Below are positions 8,833 to 17,673 of a stretch of DNA of 64,000 nucleotides, in pieces. The position numbers and the translations under genes are program-made. Within the stretch, counting starts at the first letter, position 1; each line of letters starts with the position of its first letter. This stretch comes from Phycisphaerales bacterium (lineage in GTDB: Bacteria > Planctomycetota > Phycisphaerae > Phycisphaerales > UBA1924). The notes beneath the pieces were generated by a model that was given only the letters and a program-made list of their open reading frames with translations, had not been told where the DNA came from and did no database searches. The stretch is from NCBI GenBank assembly GCA_947459215.1, contig CANHCQ010000009.1, forward strand, positions 1 through 64,000, in the 5' to 3' direction.

Positions 8833-10233
8833 GTGACCGCGGCTTCTCTCCAACTCCGTTTCGATCCCGCGCCGAGCGGATGGAAGGCGCTGATCCGCCC
8901 CGGCACGGTCCAGGCGTTTTCGCGGGCGTTTCGCGTCCAGATGGGGCTGCCCGCGGACGGTCCGGTGATCCTCTCGGGACACCAAGCCGAGTTGTGGCAT
9001 CCGGGCATTCTGGCGAAGCATCTGGCGGCAGCGGCGCTGGCGACAAAGGTGGGCGGTGCGGCGGCGTGGTTGGTGGTGGATCACGACGTACCGCACGAGA
9101 TCGTGCTGCGATCGCCGGCACGTGACGCCGAGGGTCGATTGATCCGCAAGAAGTTGCCGCTGCTGAGCGAAGCGGACGCGGCGCGTGCGAGCGGGTGGAT
9201 CGGGCCGATCGCCCCCGCGGCGTGGTCGGCGGCGGACGCGGCTCTGCCGACGCTGGCAGCGCGGCTAGAGGCGATCCACGCAGCGCTGGGTGCCGCGAAG
9301 GGCGAAAAGAACTGGGCCGCACAGGTGACGGCGGCGACGCAGCGTCTGCTGCCGCCGGGCGTGCCGGTGCTGACGCCGGTCTTCTCCACACGAATGCGGC
9401 AAACGGACCTGTTCCGTGCCGCGGTGCAGGCGATGGCCCGCGACCCGGTGGGTGCGATCGCCTCATACAACAATGCAGCGCGGGTGGCGCCGGACGCGGA
9501 ACTACGGCCGCTGGATGCGGCCAAGGGCGAGTTGCCCCTGTGGCGCATCGACGCCCGCGGCACGCGAAAGCGTGTGCTGGCGTCGGAATTGACCGGGGAG
9601 ATCAAGGGCGGTGCGAGCCGCGACAACACGGCGTTCGACGGCCTGATGCCCCGCGCGCTGCTCATGACCGCTCTGCTCCGGCTTGCTGGGTGCGAAATTT
9701 TCGTCCACGGCGTGGGCGGGTTCGTCTATGACCGCGCGATGGAGCAGTGGCATCGCGACTGGCTTGGCACGGCGCTCGAGCCCGTGACTGGCGGCAGTGG
9801 TGGGGGGATGCTCGCGCCGATGGTGCTCGCAAGCGCGACGCTGCGGCTGCCGCTGGACGCCAAAGGCGTTCCCGAGCCCGGCGCGATCCGCGCAGCGCTG
9901 TGGCGAGCGCATCACGCGCGGCACGACCCCTCCGACCCGTCGGTCTCGGACGTCGCTGCCGCGACACGCAAGCGGGAGTTGGTGGCGATGATCCAGGAGC
10001 GCAAGCAGCGTGGCGAGTCGCCGGCTGCGGAGTTCCGAGCGTTGCAGGACGTGCTCGAGGCATATCGCCGCAGGCACGCGGAGACGCTGGAGCGGTTGTC
10101 GCATGACGCGACGGCGCTGCGAGCTCAGAGCGCCCAGGCCGGCGTGATCGACGACCGAACCTGGAGCTTTGCGCTGCACGAGCCGGCGGCTATTGTCGCT
10201 CTGCAGGATGCGATTCGGGCCGCGTGTTGTTGA
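8833..10233 (+). CDS. BshC-like protein (putative bacillithiol-type cysteine ligase relative)
   Basis: 466 residues from GTG 8833. Residues 46-86 read VILSGHQAELWHPGILAKHL then an Ala-rich helix and WLVVDHDVPHE. This has the pattern of BshC, the cysteine-adding enzyme of bacillithiol synthesis, where a GQQ motif is followed by GPLYTxYKA and then a DHD motif. The C-terminal part (about 385-440) is a Glu/Arg-rich helix, as the BshC coiled coil. It is shorter than typical BshC (about 540). No bshA or bshB is in the window. The assignment is a motif-level match and the true product may differ. Confidence 0.5.
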   Translation: MTAASLQLRFDPAPSGWKALIRPGTVQAFSRAFRVQMGLPADGPVILSGHQAELWHPGILAKHLAAAALATKVGGAAAWLVVDHDVPHEIVLRSPARDAEGRLIRKKLPLLSEADAARASGWIGPIAPAAWSAADAALPTLAARLEAIHAALGAAKGEKNWAAQVTAATQRLLPPGVPVLTPVFSTRMRQTDLFRAAVQAMARDPVGAIASYNNAARVAPDAELRPLDAAKGELPLWRIDARGTRKRVLASELTGEIKGGASRDNTAFDGLMPRALLMTALLRLAGCEIFVHGVGGFVYDRAMEQWHRDWLGTALEPVTGGSGGGMLAPMVLASATLRLPLDAKGVPEPGAIRAALWRAHHARHDPSDPSVSDVAAATRKRELVAMIQERKQRGESPAAEFRALQDVLEAYRRRHAETLERLSHDATALRAQSAQAGVIDDRTWSFALHEPAAIVALQDAIRAACC

Positions 10234-10246
10234 TCGAATCAGCAGC

Positions 10247-10348
10247 GAACCCGACGCGCAAGCCCGAGCTAGGCCCAAGAGTGAACTGGGCGCAAGAGTG
10301 CCCAGTTCTCGGCACGCTTCGCGACCTCCGCTTGCGCGTAGGGTTCGT
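10247..10348. repeat. Long inverted repeat between convergent genes
   Basis: CGAACCCGACGCGCAAGC near 10247-10264 pairs with GCTTGCGCGTAGGGTTCG near 10331-10348 with a single mismatch. Inside is a second stem, AACTGGGC / GCCCAGTT (10283-10309). The structure separates two convergent genes and may end transcription from both sides, or may be a miniature element. Confidence 0.55.
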
Positions 10349-10368
10349 TCGACACGCCGCTTCGCAGT

Positions 10369-11373
10369 TCACCCGATCGTCGCTCGCACCACAACCAGCG
10401 ACACGGCACTGATGAACACCCACAGCGCCACCGCGAGCACCAGCGGGCGCACGCCCACACTCGCGAGCGCCGCACGCGACAGGCCCAGGCCCACCAGCAG
10501 CAGCGCCAGGCACATGCCGCGGCGGGCGATCAGTGTGAGCGTGCCCACGTGTTCGTGCACCAGTGGCACATACGTTCCCACGACACTGGCGAGCACGAAG
10601 AGCCCGATGAACCACGGCACGGGGAGTTTGCTCTTTCCCTTGGCGGCGGGATCGTTGCGGAAGAACCACGCCGCGGCGAGCGCGATCGGGACGATCCAGA
10701 GCGTGCGCGAGAGCTTCACCGCCGTTGCGACCTGCAATGCCTCATCGCCGAACTTGGATGCGGCGCCGACAACACTGGAGACATCGTGGATGGCCACCGC
10801 GCTCCATACGCCGAACTGGTGCTGCGAGAGATTGAACCAGTGGCCCAGAGGCGGGAAGATCCACAGCCCGACGGCATTGAGAATGAAAACGGCGCCGATG
10901 GAAACGGACATGTGGGCGCTGGAGGCGGAGATGGTGGAGCCGACGGCGGCGATCGCCGATCCGCCGCAGATCGCCGTGCCACTGCTGATGAGGGTGGCGA
11001 GCTTTTGATCGATCTTGAGGGCCCGTGCGAGGGCCACCCCCAGCGCGAACGTTCCGACAATCGTGCCCAAAGCGAATCCCACGCCCGTGAGCCCGGCTTT
11101 GGCGAGTTCGGTCAGGTTCATCCCGAAGCCCAGCAGGACGACGCAGATCTGGATGAGCAGTTTGGACCAGTGACGGATGGCGTTTCCCGGCGGCGCGAGC
11201 GCGAGCAGCGCAAGGACGACACCCAGCAGCAGGGCGAACTCGGGGCGTGCCCACGGCGAGATCGCGAAAAGCGCTCCGGCCGCGGTGAGGGCCCACGCAA
11301 GCGAGGTACGCGATGAAGGACCGGATTGGGTGGCTTCGGAAACGATCGGCGATGATATTCCATGGGGCTTCAC
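10369..11373 (-). CDS. YeiH-family putative sulfate exporter (UPF0324)
   Basis: 334 residues with about ten hydrophobic segments. Diagnostic family stretches are present: KLLIQICVVLLGFGMNL, TLISSGTAICGGSAIAAV near the middle and the SAVAIHDVSSVVGAA segment, which are hallmarks of the PF03601 family. Members are inner-membrane permeases; a sulfate or sulfonate export role has been proposed for some. No LysR regulator or sulfur genes sit beside it, so the substrate is open. It is convergent with the BshC-like gene. Confidence 0.85.
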   Translation of the reverse strand: MKPHGISSPIVSEATQSGPSSRTSLAWALTAAGALFAISPWARPEFALLLGVVLALLALAPPGNAIRHWSKLLIQICVVLLGFGMNLTELAKAGLTGVGFALGTIVGTFALGVALARALKIDQKLATLISSGTAICGGSAIAAVGSTISASSAHMSVSIGAVFILNAVGLWIFPPLGHWFNLSQHQFGVWSAVAIHDVSSVVGAASKFGDEALQVATAVKLSRTLWIVPIALAAAWFFRNDPAAKGKSKLPVPWFIGLFVLASVVGTYVPLVHEHVGTLTLIARRGMCLALLLVGLGLSRAALASVGVRPLVLAVALWVFISAVSLVVVRATIG

Positions 11374-11476
11374 CCGTGGACGGGTTTCGGGGTCAGCTGC
11401 CTACGCGATCGGACACCGGCGCGAAGACGGAATCAGGGGCGGATCGGCACTCGATGAGAGTCGATATGCTGTTCCG

Positions 11477-12508
11477 ATGCGCCAGGTGCTGATGTCGTTT
11501 GTGGGTCTCTCCGTCGTGGCCGGATCGTCGCTCGCCTGGGACGCTCCCGGGCATCGGGCGATCACGGCTGTGGCGATGGAACAGTTTCGGGCCAAGGTCA
11601 CGGACGCCTCGTTGGCGTGGACCGGCGAGGGCAACTGGCCGGTGGTGATCGCCGATCAGGCGACAGTGCCCGATCGTTGGCGCAACGTTCGGATGCCATC
11701 GCTCGCTCATGTCAACAACCCGGATCACTACATCGATGTGGAGGATCTCACCGAGCTCGGCCTTTCGCTGCGCTCTATCGAGCCGCTGCGCCACGAGTTC
11801 GCAATCCAGTTGGCGATGGCTCGGCAGGCGCACCCGAGTGTTGGGCGGCAGTCAAACCCTGCCCGCGATACGGCCAAGACCGACATGTATCCCGGGTTCC
11901 TGCCGCAGGCTATCTCGGAGCAGTACGCACGGCTGGTGTCGAACCTCAAGACCATGCGCACACTCGCGAAGCTGAACGAGCCGGCACGTGTGCCACAACT
12001 CGAGAATGCGAGGCTCAACGTCGCGTGGTCGCTTGGCGTGCTGTCGCACTTCGTCGCCGATGCGGCGCAGCCCTTGCATACCACCCGCCACCACCACGGG
12101 TGGGTGGGCGAGAACCCCAGCGGCTACACCACCCGCCGCGAGATCCATGCCGAGATCGACGCGACCGTGCTTGAAAAGCACGACATCTACGACGCCGCGA
12201 TCCGTGCAGGCTTCAAGGGTGATCGCCCGGACCTTGCTGACATCAACGAGTCGAACCCGTGGTCCGCCGTCTTGACGCACATCGAACGCTCGCACGCGGC
12301 GATGGAAGATATCTACAAGCTCGAGAAGTCCGGTGACCTTTGGAAAGAGCCCGGCAAAGCCCTGATCATCCAGCGTGTGACGGACGCCGCGGAAATGCTG
12401 GCGGCGCTCTACAACGCGGCATGGGAGGCCTCGACGCCGAGCGAGGACGATCTCAAGACGTTCGTGAAATACGACAGTCTGCAAGCGACGAAGAGCGATG
12501 CGAAATAG
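11477..12508 (+). CDS. S1/P1-type zinc nuclease, exported
   Basis: 343 residues. ATG 11477 starts a signal peptide cleaved before W21; the mature enzyme begins WDAPGHRAIT, and the N-terminal Trp is a zinc ligand in this family. Other ligands are visible in HVNNPDHY and in HFVADAAQPLHTTRHHHG (H191 onward), the signature DxxQPLH region. The protein should cleave single-stranded nucleic acid outside the cytoplasm with three zinc ions. A damaged second copy of its C-terminal half lies at 22147-22592. The frame is open upstream of 11477 but overlaps the divergent YeiH gene. Confidence 0.85.
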   Translation: MRQVLMSFVGLSVVAGSSLAWDAPGHRAITAVAMEQFRAKVTDASLAWTGEGNWPVVIADQATVPDRWRNVRMPSLAHVNNPDHYIDVEDLTELGLSLRSIEPLRHEFAIQLAMARQAHPSVGRQSNPARDTAKTDMYPGFLPQAISEQYARLVSNLKTMRTLAKLNEPARVPQLENARLNVAWSLGVLSHFVADAAQPLHTTRHHHGWVGENPSGYTTRREIHAEIDATVLEKHDIYDAAIRAGFKGDRPDLADINESNPWSAVLTHIERSHAAMEDIYKLEKSGDLWKEPGKALIIQRVTDAAEMLAALYNAAWEASTPSEDDLKTFVKYDSLQATKSDAK

Positions 12509-12685
12509 GCAGTCTGGTCCGGTGAAACCGGTCCATATCCATTCTGAGGTGCACGTTCGGTGCGGCTAAAGTGCGTTCTTGAACGCTGATCCGACTCAGG
12601 TGCAAGGCAGGTCCGGCGGACCGAGAACGACGGCATCCCCAACCCTGCCTGGGCGGTTCAATGACCGCGGTCCGAAACGAGGCCG

Positions 12686-13741
12686 CTAGTGCGACACGTC
12701 CTGCGCCGCGATCAGCTTGAGCGCCAGGTCGATCGCGCTCCGCATGCTGCCCGGGTCCGCGGCGTTCGAACCTGCGATATCGAACGCCGTCCCGTGGTCG
12801 GGGCTGGTGCGGATGATCGGGAGTCCCACGGTCATGTTCACCGCGCGATCGCGTGCGAGGAGCTTCAGAGGGATCAGCCCCTGATCGTGGTACATCGCGA
12901 CAACGAGGTCATATCGCCCGTGCACGGCGGAGATGAAGATCGTGTCGCCCGGATGCGGTCCGGAGGCCTGAATGCCATTTTCCTTCGAGATGCGGATAGC
13001 GGGCGCGATGATGCGTTCTTCCTCGTCGCCGAGGATGCCGCCTTCGCCGGCGTGCGGGTTCAGGCCGCAGACCGCCACACGCGGGTGGCGGATGCCCAAA
13101 GCCTTGCACGCCTGGTGCCCGAGGTCGATGGTCTCGACGACCTTGCCGATGGTGAGGACGTTCCTGACGTCCATCAGCGGCACATGCGCCGACGCGAGAA
13201 TCACGTTGAGCGCATGGGCGTTCTCGCCTGCATTGGCGTGGAACATCATGCCGAAGCGCTCGCTCTTGCAGCGATCGGCCAGCAGTTCGGTGTGGCCGGG
13301 GAATCGCTTGTGGCCGGCCTTGGCCCACGCGGCCTTGTTGATCGGCGCCGTGACGATGGCGTCTGCGTGCAGCGGATGCTCACGCGGTGCCAGAGCCTGC
13401 GCGATCGCGTCTTCGACGAAGCGGAACGAGAGCTCGCCACCGGAACGCGTCGCCACGGCGGCGTGCTCGATCCCGCCGGCTTCGTAGTCGAGCAGCACCA
13501 CGTCGTGCGCGTGTGCCGTCTCCGCGGCGTGGGTGTGGGCCTGGGCACGCCACCAGAACGGCTCGATGCCAGCGCGATGTGCCGCCGCGTCGATCGCCGC
13601 CTGCGTGCCCAGGATTCGGAAGTGCGCCTTCTTTCGTAGCGCAGCGTCGGAGAGGGCCTTGACGATCACCTCGGCCCCGATGCCGCCGGGGTCGCCCATG
13701 GAGATCACGATCGCCGGGCGATGGTGGGTGCGAGCCGTCAT
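12686..13741 (-). CDS. pdxA: 4-hydroxythreonine-4-phosphate dehydrogenase
   Basis: 351 residues from ATG 13741, close to the usual 330. It oxidises 4-hydroxythreonine 4-phosphate with NAD in vitamin B6 synthesis (DXP-dependent route). Family motifs run in order: ISMGDPGGIGAEV at the start, TAPINKAAW, GHTELLA, CGLNPHAGEGG, MYHDQGLIPLK and RTSPDHGTAFDIAG near the end, the last holding a metal-binding His. It is convergent with the nuclease and divergent from the lipoprotein gene. No pdxJ is in view. Confidence 0.93.
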   Translation of the reverse strand: MTARTHHRPAIVISMGDPGGIGAEVIVKALSDAALRKKAHFRILGTQAAIDAAAHRAGIEPFWWRAQAHTHAAETAHAHDVVLLDYEAGGIEHAAVATRSGGELSFRFVEDAIAQALAPREHPLHADAIVTAPINKAAWAKAGHKRFPGHTELLADRCKSERFGMMFHANAGENAHALNVILASAHVPLMDVRNVLTIGKVVETIDLGHQACKALGIRHPRVAVCGLNPHAGEGGILGDEEERIIAPAIRISKENGIQASGPHPGDTIFISAVHGRYDLVVAMYHDQGLIPLKLLARDRAVNMTVGLPIIRTSPDHGTAFDIAGSNAADPGSMRSAIDLALKLIAAQDVSH

Positions 13742-13812
13742 GCAAAACGATAGTGTCATTGCGCACCCCAGCGCCGCGACCCGCCGGGCGCATTCCTGGG
13801 TATGCTTTTGCC

Positions 13813-14301
13813 ATGGCTCGCAATGCCACCCGCAGCGTTCGTCCGGTGCGAGTCGTCTCGCGGCGACTCTTCCTGCACGCAGCAATCTGCGTTGGAATTG
13901 GCGCGTCGCTCGGCGGCTGCCTCACCCCGATCGATCTGGCCGCGAACGCCGGCCTCGGCGTCGCCCAGACCGGTACCAGCATCTACGCCCAAGGCACGCT
14001 GCAAGCCGCCTTCAATGCTCCCATGGACCGAGTGCTCGAGGCGGTTCGATCCGTCATGGACGAACTGCAGTACCCCAAGAGCTTCGAGGAGATCCGCGAC
14101 ACCGCCGCGACGTTGAACTTCACGCAGACCGACGGCAGCGTGATCTCGATCCGTACCAGGCGCAGCAGTCCCACCGTGACCGGCCTTTCCATCCGCGTTG
14201 GATTCTGGGGCGACCCGGCCATCTCCCGTCTCATTCAAGAAGGCGTCAGCGAGCGCCTCACAAAGCCGGTCGTCGGCATCGAAACCGGGGCCTCGAAATG
14301 A
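13813..14301 (+). CDS. Lipoprotein of the DUF3568 type
   Basis: 162 residues from ATG 13813. After an Arg-rich start (SVRPVRVVSRRLFLHAAICV) comes a lipobox ending LGGC near residue 36, so the mature protein is probably lipid-anchored. The rest (SIYAQGTLQAAFNAPMDRV, then a helix and beta strands) fits DUF3568, small lipoproteins of unknown function in which a modular alpha/beta domain follows a Y-x-G-x-L motif. The gene is 71 bases from divergent pdxA and 36 bases before the next plus-strand gene, so it is probably transcribed with it. Confidence 0.65.
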   Translation: MARNATRSVRPVRVVSRRLFLHAAICVGIGASLGGCLTPIDLAANAGLGVAQTGTSIYAQGTLQAAFNAPMDRVLEAVRSVMDELQYPKSFEEIRDTAATLNFTQTDGSVISIRTRRSSPTVTGLSIRVGFWGDPAISRLIQEGVSERLTKPVVGIETGASK

Positions 14302-14337
14302 CGCCGCCCGTGCCCGCGTGCCGATGAACTCGTTCGG

Positions 14338-15276
14338 ATGAGCCGCGCCATTGACACGACCGCCAGCGATCGAGCCATCGATCGAGCCAGCAACGACCTG
14401 ATCGACTTCATTGCCGATCCGCCTGCGGGCACCTCATTGAACGATGGCCTCGAGCAGCCGACGCTCGGCTGGTTCAATGCCAGCCGCGCCACCATCGCCA
14501 TCCCGCTCTATACCGCCCGGCCCGACATCGAACGCATACTCGACGAGGTCGTCGCGTTTGCACGGGCCGTGCCGTCGTGGGACTTTCTGTTCATCGACGA
14601 CGGCTCGACCGACGACACGATCGCCTCGTTCAACCGCCGCGTCGCGGCCATCAACTTCGTCGATCCCGGGACGGCGTCGCGCCTTGCGATCATCCCTTCT
14701 GCGCCGCACGCGGGCCTGGGGCACACCACTCGCGTCGCCGGGCTTGAATCCGAGAGCGAGCATCTGATCGTCCTGACACCCTCGTTTGCGGGGGACTGGT
14801 CGCTACTCACACGCCTCCGCGACGAGCTGCAGAGCCGGCAATTCGTGCTCGCCGAGACCACATCGCCAACCCCCTGGGCCCTTGGACTGGTCCGTCGTCT
14901 CATCGCGCGCGTGCTGGGCGCAGACCCCGTCTGCACGAATGTGCCGCAGGCGATCGCGATGCAAGGCCCCGATGCCAGGTTTCTCGCTGAATGCAGCGGT
15001 ATCCGATCGCACGGCTTTGACATCGAGCTTGCCGCCATCGCCGCTCGACTGGGATGGAGCCGCGGCACGATTTCGCCCCGCGAACACAGCAGCGGCGTCG
15101 TGAACCGGCCCGGGATCGCATCGACGCTCAAGTCCCACTGGCTCGGCCACTGCGGCGTCACCTGCCTCGTCGGCATCGGCGTCGCGTTGCGTCTCATGCT
15201 CGGGGGCTACCGACTCGATCGGGCGTCCGCGCAAGTGCGTCCGCAACGCGGCGCGTTCCGGCGAAAGGCGTCCTGA
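14338..15276 (+). CDS. Family 2 glycosyltransferase-like protein
   Basis: 312 residues. The GT-A core begins at about residue 58 with ATIAIPLYTARPDIERIL and FLFIDDGSTDDTIASF. The region where a DxD metal site would be expected reads LIVLTPSFAGD, so the usual acid pair is missing and activity is uncertain. The C-terminal part has a hydrophobic stretch (CGVTCLVGIGVALRLML, about 278-294), which may anchor it to the membrane, as in dolichol-phosphate mannosyltransferase relatives. It follows the DUF3568 lipoprotein gene closely. Confidence 0.6.
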   Translation: MSRAIDTTASDRAIDRASNDLIDFIADPPAGTSLNDGLEQPTLGWFNASRATIAIPLYTARPDIERILDEVVAFARAVPSWDFLFIDDGSTDDTIASFNRRVAAINFVDPGTASRLAIIPSAPHAGLGHTTRVAGLESESEHLIVLTPSFAGDWSLLTRLRDELQSRQFVLAETTSPTPWALGLVRRLIARVLGADPVCTNVPQAIAMQGPDARFLAECSGIRSHGFDIELAAIAARLGWSRGTISPREHSSGVVNRPGIASTLKSHWLGHCGVTCLVGIGVALRLMLGGYRLDRASAQVRPQRGAFRRKAS

Positions 15277-15285
15277 CCCGCCTCG

Positions 15286-16188
15286 TCAATCCACACGTTC
15301 GATCGTTTCACGCATCGTCGTCGTCACCTTCGCCGGCGCGCCCTGCCACATGTACTCGCAGGTATACACATGCGTCGCCTCGCCCTCGCGGATGCGGGCC
15401 GATGCGGTGTTCACCGAGTACATCGCGTCGTACGTGCTGCCGATGAACTTCAGACCCTTCGTGGCCGCCTCGGGCGACTCGGTGCCCACGCCGCTCACCT
15501 TCAGCTGCATCTTGACGCCGTCGTCGGAAACCAGCTTGAACTCCTGCTTGGTCGGGATCGAGAAGCCAGCGTTCACCCGCATCGGCATGGTGACCTTCCA
15601 GGTGTTGCCGACGGCCTCCTGCTCGGCAAACCAGCAGAAGAACAGTCCGAACCGCGCCGGCCAGGCGTCGTCGCCGACGGTGTTGTCGAGGAAACCCGTC
15701 CCGTCGTGGTGCCACTCACGCAAGCGCGGATGCTCCTTGCGGGTGTATCCCATCACATCGCCCGACACCATGAACTCCAACGGACGCTTCAGAAGGATCT
15801 GCGCCGGCGATTCGAACCACGATCCACTGGTCTTCGGGTCAGCGCTGTCATAACGCTCCCGCCCGTTCGGCACCGACGCCTCGATCACCACGCGCGTGAA
15901 CGTCATCGTGCCCCGCAGCAGATTCTCCGGGACGAGCTTGTCCACCCGGAACGTGACGTGAACCTCGGCGTAGCTCAGGCTGCGCTTCTGCTCTTCGGAG
16001 ATCTTCTCGCCCTCGCGAACGTCCTCGCTCTCAAGCGTCCACTTGACCTTGATCACGTCGCCCTCGGCGTAGCGAGGCCGCATCGCGACCGGAGCCAAAG
16101 CCGTGGCACCCGCGGGGGCTGAAACCTGAACAGGGGCCGGCTCCGTCGCCGTGACGCACGCCAGAATCAACGCCAGAGGAGTCCACAT
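15286..16188 (-). CDS. Exported protein of unknown function
   Basis: 300 residues from ATG 16188 (MWTPLALILACVTATEP). The start is hydrophobic and has a Cys at position 11 in LILACVTA, so it is a signal peptide or a lipoprotein signal. The rest is predicted mixed beta, with long strands such as EGDVIKVKWTLESEDVREG and KVTTTMRETIERVD, resembling planctomycete proteins of the DUF6263 type, though I cannot confirm this. No catalytic motif is seen. It is convergent with the GT2-like gene (9 bases apart) and divergent from the SRPBCC gene. Confidence 0.5.
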   Translation of the reverse strand: MWTPLALILACVTATEPAPVQVSAPAGATALAPVAMRPRYAEGDVIKVKWTLESEDVREGEKISEEQKRSLSYAEVHVTFRVDKLVPENLLRGTMTFTRVVIEASVPNGRERYDSADPKTSGSWFESPAQILLKRPLEFMVSGDVMGYTRKEHPRLREWHHDGTGFLDNTVGDDAWPARFGLFFCWFAEQEAVGNTWKVTMPMRVNAGFSIPTKQEFKLVSDDGVKMQLKVSGVGTESPEAATKGLKFIGSTYDAMYSVNTASARIREGEATHVYTCEYMWQGAPAKVTTTMRETIERVD

Positions 16189-16276
16189 CGTGCCGCTCCG
16201 ATCCAACCCGCGCGACGCAGCGCCGCGGGAGTACACACTCGAATCTCCACAGCCGCATCTGCCGAACCCTCGGGAG

Positions 16277-16858
16277 ATGCCTCCTTCCCATCCGTCCACT
16301 TCGACCCCGGTCGTCCCCGGACCCCGAACAGTCCGTAACCCGTACATTCTCGAAACCCAGATCACCCTGCCCCGGACGTTGGATGAGGTCTTCCCATTCT
16401 TCGCCGACCCCGCAAACCTCGAGGCCATTACCCCGCCCTGGCTCAATTTTCAGATCCTCACCCCGCGGCCCATCCCGATGCGTCCGGGGGCGATCATCGA
16501 ATACAAGATCCGCCTCCGGGGCGTTCCCATCCGGTGGCGGACGGTCATTGCAGCGTACGAACCGCCGCGGATGTTCATCGACATGCAGATCAAGGGTCCG
16601 TACTGGCTTTGGGAGCACACCCACACGTTCGAGCCAGTCCACCAAGCGGGCCGCTTTGTCGGCACCCGGATCGGCGACAGGGTCCGCTATCTCCCGATGG
16701 ACATTCCCCGGTGGGTACCCGGATTGGGTGGTCTGGTCCACCGGCTGATGGTCCGACCCGACTTGGAGAAGATCTTCGCGTTTCGCCAGCAGCGGATGCG
16801 AGAGCTGCTGGCGCCGGAGACGATCTCGGCGTCTGCCGTAAACCCAGCCCTGGCATAA
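16277..16858 (+). CDS. SRPBCC (START/Coq10-like) ligand-binding protein
   Basis: 193 residues from ATG 16277. The fold region is about 20-165: LETQITLPRTLDEVFPFFAD, NLEAITPPWLNFQIL and TRIGDRVRYLPM are typical of the family of helix-grip proteins that bind hydrophobic ligands, often annotated as cyclase/dehydrase or CDP-paratose-epimerase-like. The C-terminal helix carries FAFRQQRMRELL. Ligand and role are unknown. An upstream in-frame extension overlaps the divergent exported-protein gene and is less likely. Confidence 0.7.
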   Translation: MPPSHPSTSTPVVPGPRTVRNPYILETQITLPRTLDEVFPFFADPANLEAITPPWLNFQILTPRPIPMRPGAIIEYKIRLRGVPIRWRTVIAAYEPPRMFIDMQIKGPYWLWEHTHTFEPVHQAGRFVGTRIGDRVRYLPMDIPRWVPGLGGLVHRLMVRPDLEKIFAFRQQRMRELLAPETISASAVNPALA

Positions 16859-17027
16859 GTTGCGCATCGAGTGCGGACCGCGGTTGCGCAAATTTGGGGT
16901 CTTGGCGCCGGATTGGCCGATAACCCCATACGGCGCTCGAGGCGCTCAATACACCGGGCCGACCGGCGGCGGCGAACGTCGCTCCTCCGGCGGCCCAACA
17001 GGCTTTCGGGTAGGCGGAGCTCTCCCC

Positions 17028-17498
17028 ATGGCAGACAACGAAAACCAGATCACGATCATCGGCCGCGACGCGAAGGTCAAGGGCGAGCTGTCCTTCGACG
17101 CTTCCGCCAAGATCCTCGGCACCTTCGAGGGCAAGATCATCGCCAAGGGCGAGGTCGTCATCGGAGAGACCGCCACCTGCCGCGCCACGGTTGAAGCCAG
17201 CAACGTCATCATCGACGGCCCGCTCGAGGGCGACGTGATCGCCTGCGACCGCCTGCAGCTGACCGCCAAGGCCAAGCTCAAGGGCGACATCACCGCCGGC
17301 AGCCTGAGCGTCGTTGAGGGCGCGTCCTTCATCGGCCACTGCAAGGTCGGCCCCGAGGCCGTCAAGCTCGCCGACGAACTGGGCCACGACCTCGAAATCA
17401 AGACCGGCCGCAAGGCGACCACCACGCACGCCACGCCGGTTGGCACGCCGAATGCGAACAACGGAGCGTCGTGGCTCGCCGGCACGCGTTCGGAGTAA
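17028..17498 (+). CDS. Bactofilin (polymer-forming cytoskeletal protein)
   Basis: 156 residues from ATG 17028, with GGAG eight bases upstream. Residues 5-115 are a right-handed beta-helix of repeated short strands with the bactofilin pattern (ITIIGRDAKVKGELSF, GTFEGKIIAKGEVVIGE, VIIDGPLEGDVIACDRL, GDITAGSLSVVEGASF). Bactofilins polymerise without nucleotides and place enzymes of wall or stalk synthesis at the membrane. The tail (about 117-156) is polar and disordered. A second, zinc-ribbon bactofilin follows 175 bases later on the same strand. Confidence 0.85.
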   Translation: MADNENQITIIGRDAKVKGELSFDASAKILGTFEGKIIAKGEVVIGETATCRATVEASNVIIDGPLEGDVIACDRLQLTAKAKLKGDITAGSLSVVEGASFIGHCKVGPEAVKLADELGHDLEIKTGRKATTTHATPVGTPNANNGASWLAGTRSE

Positions 17499-17673
17499 CG
17501 CCTCGTGCCGTCGGGCTTGAAGGGGTACGACGCCCCTCTTCCGCAAGGAAGCAACAGGCCACGGACGGCCGCACGCGAAACGGTCGGGAGCGACCGGTCG
17601 CGCACGACCCACCATCGCACGGGCGGAGGCCTGTGCAGTTGATCAATCGCGCCCACGCCGCGGAGCGGCCAAC

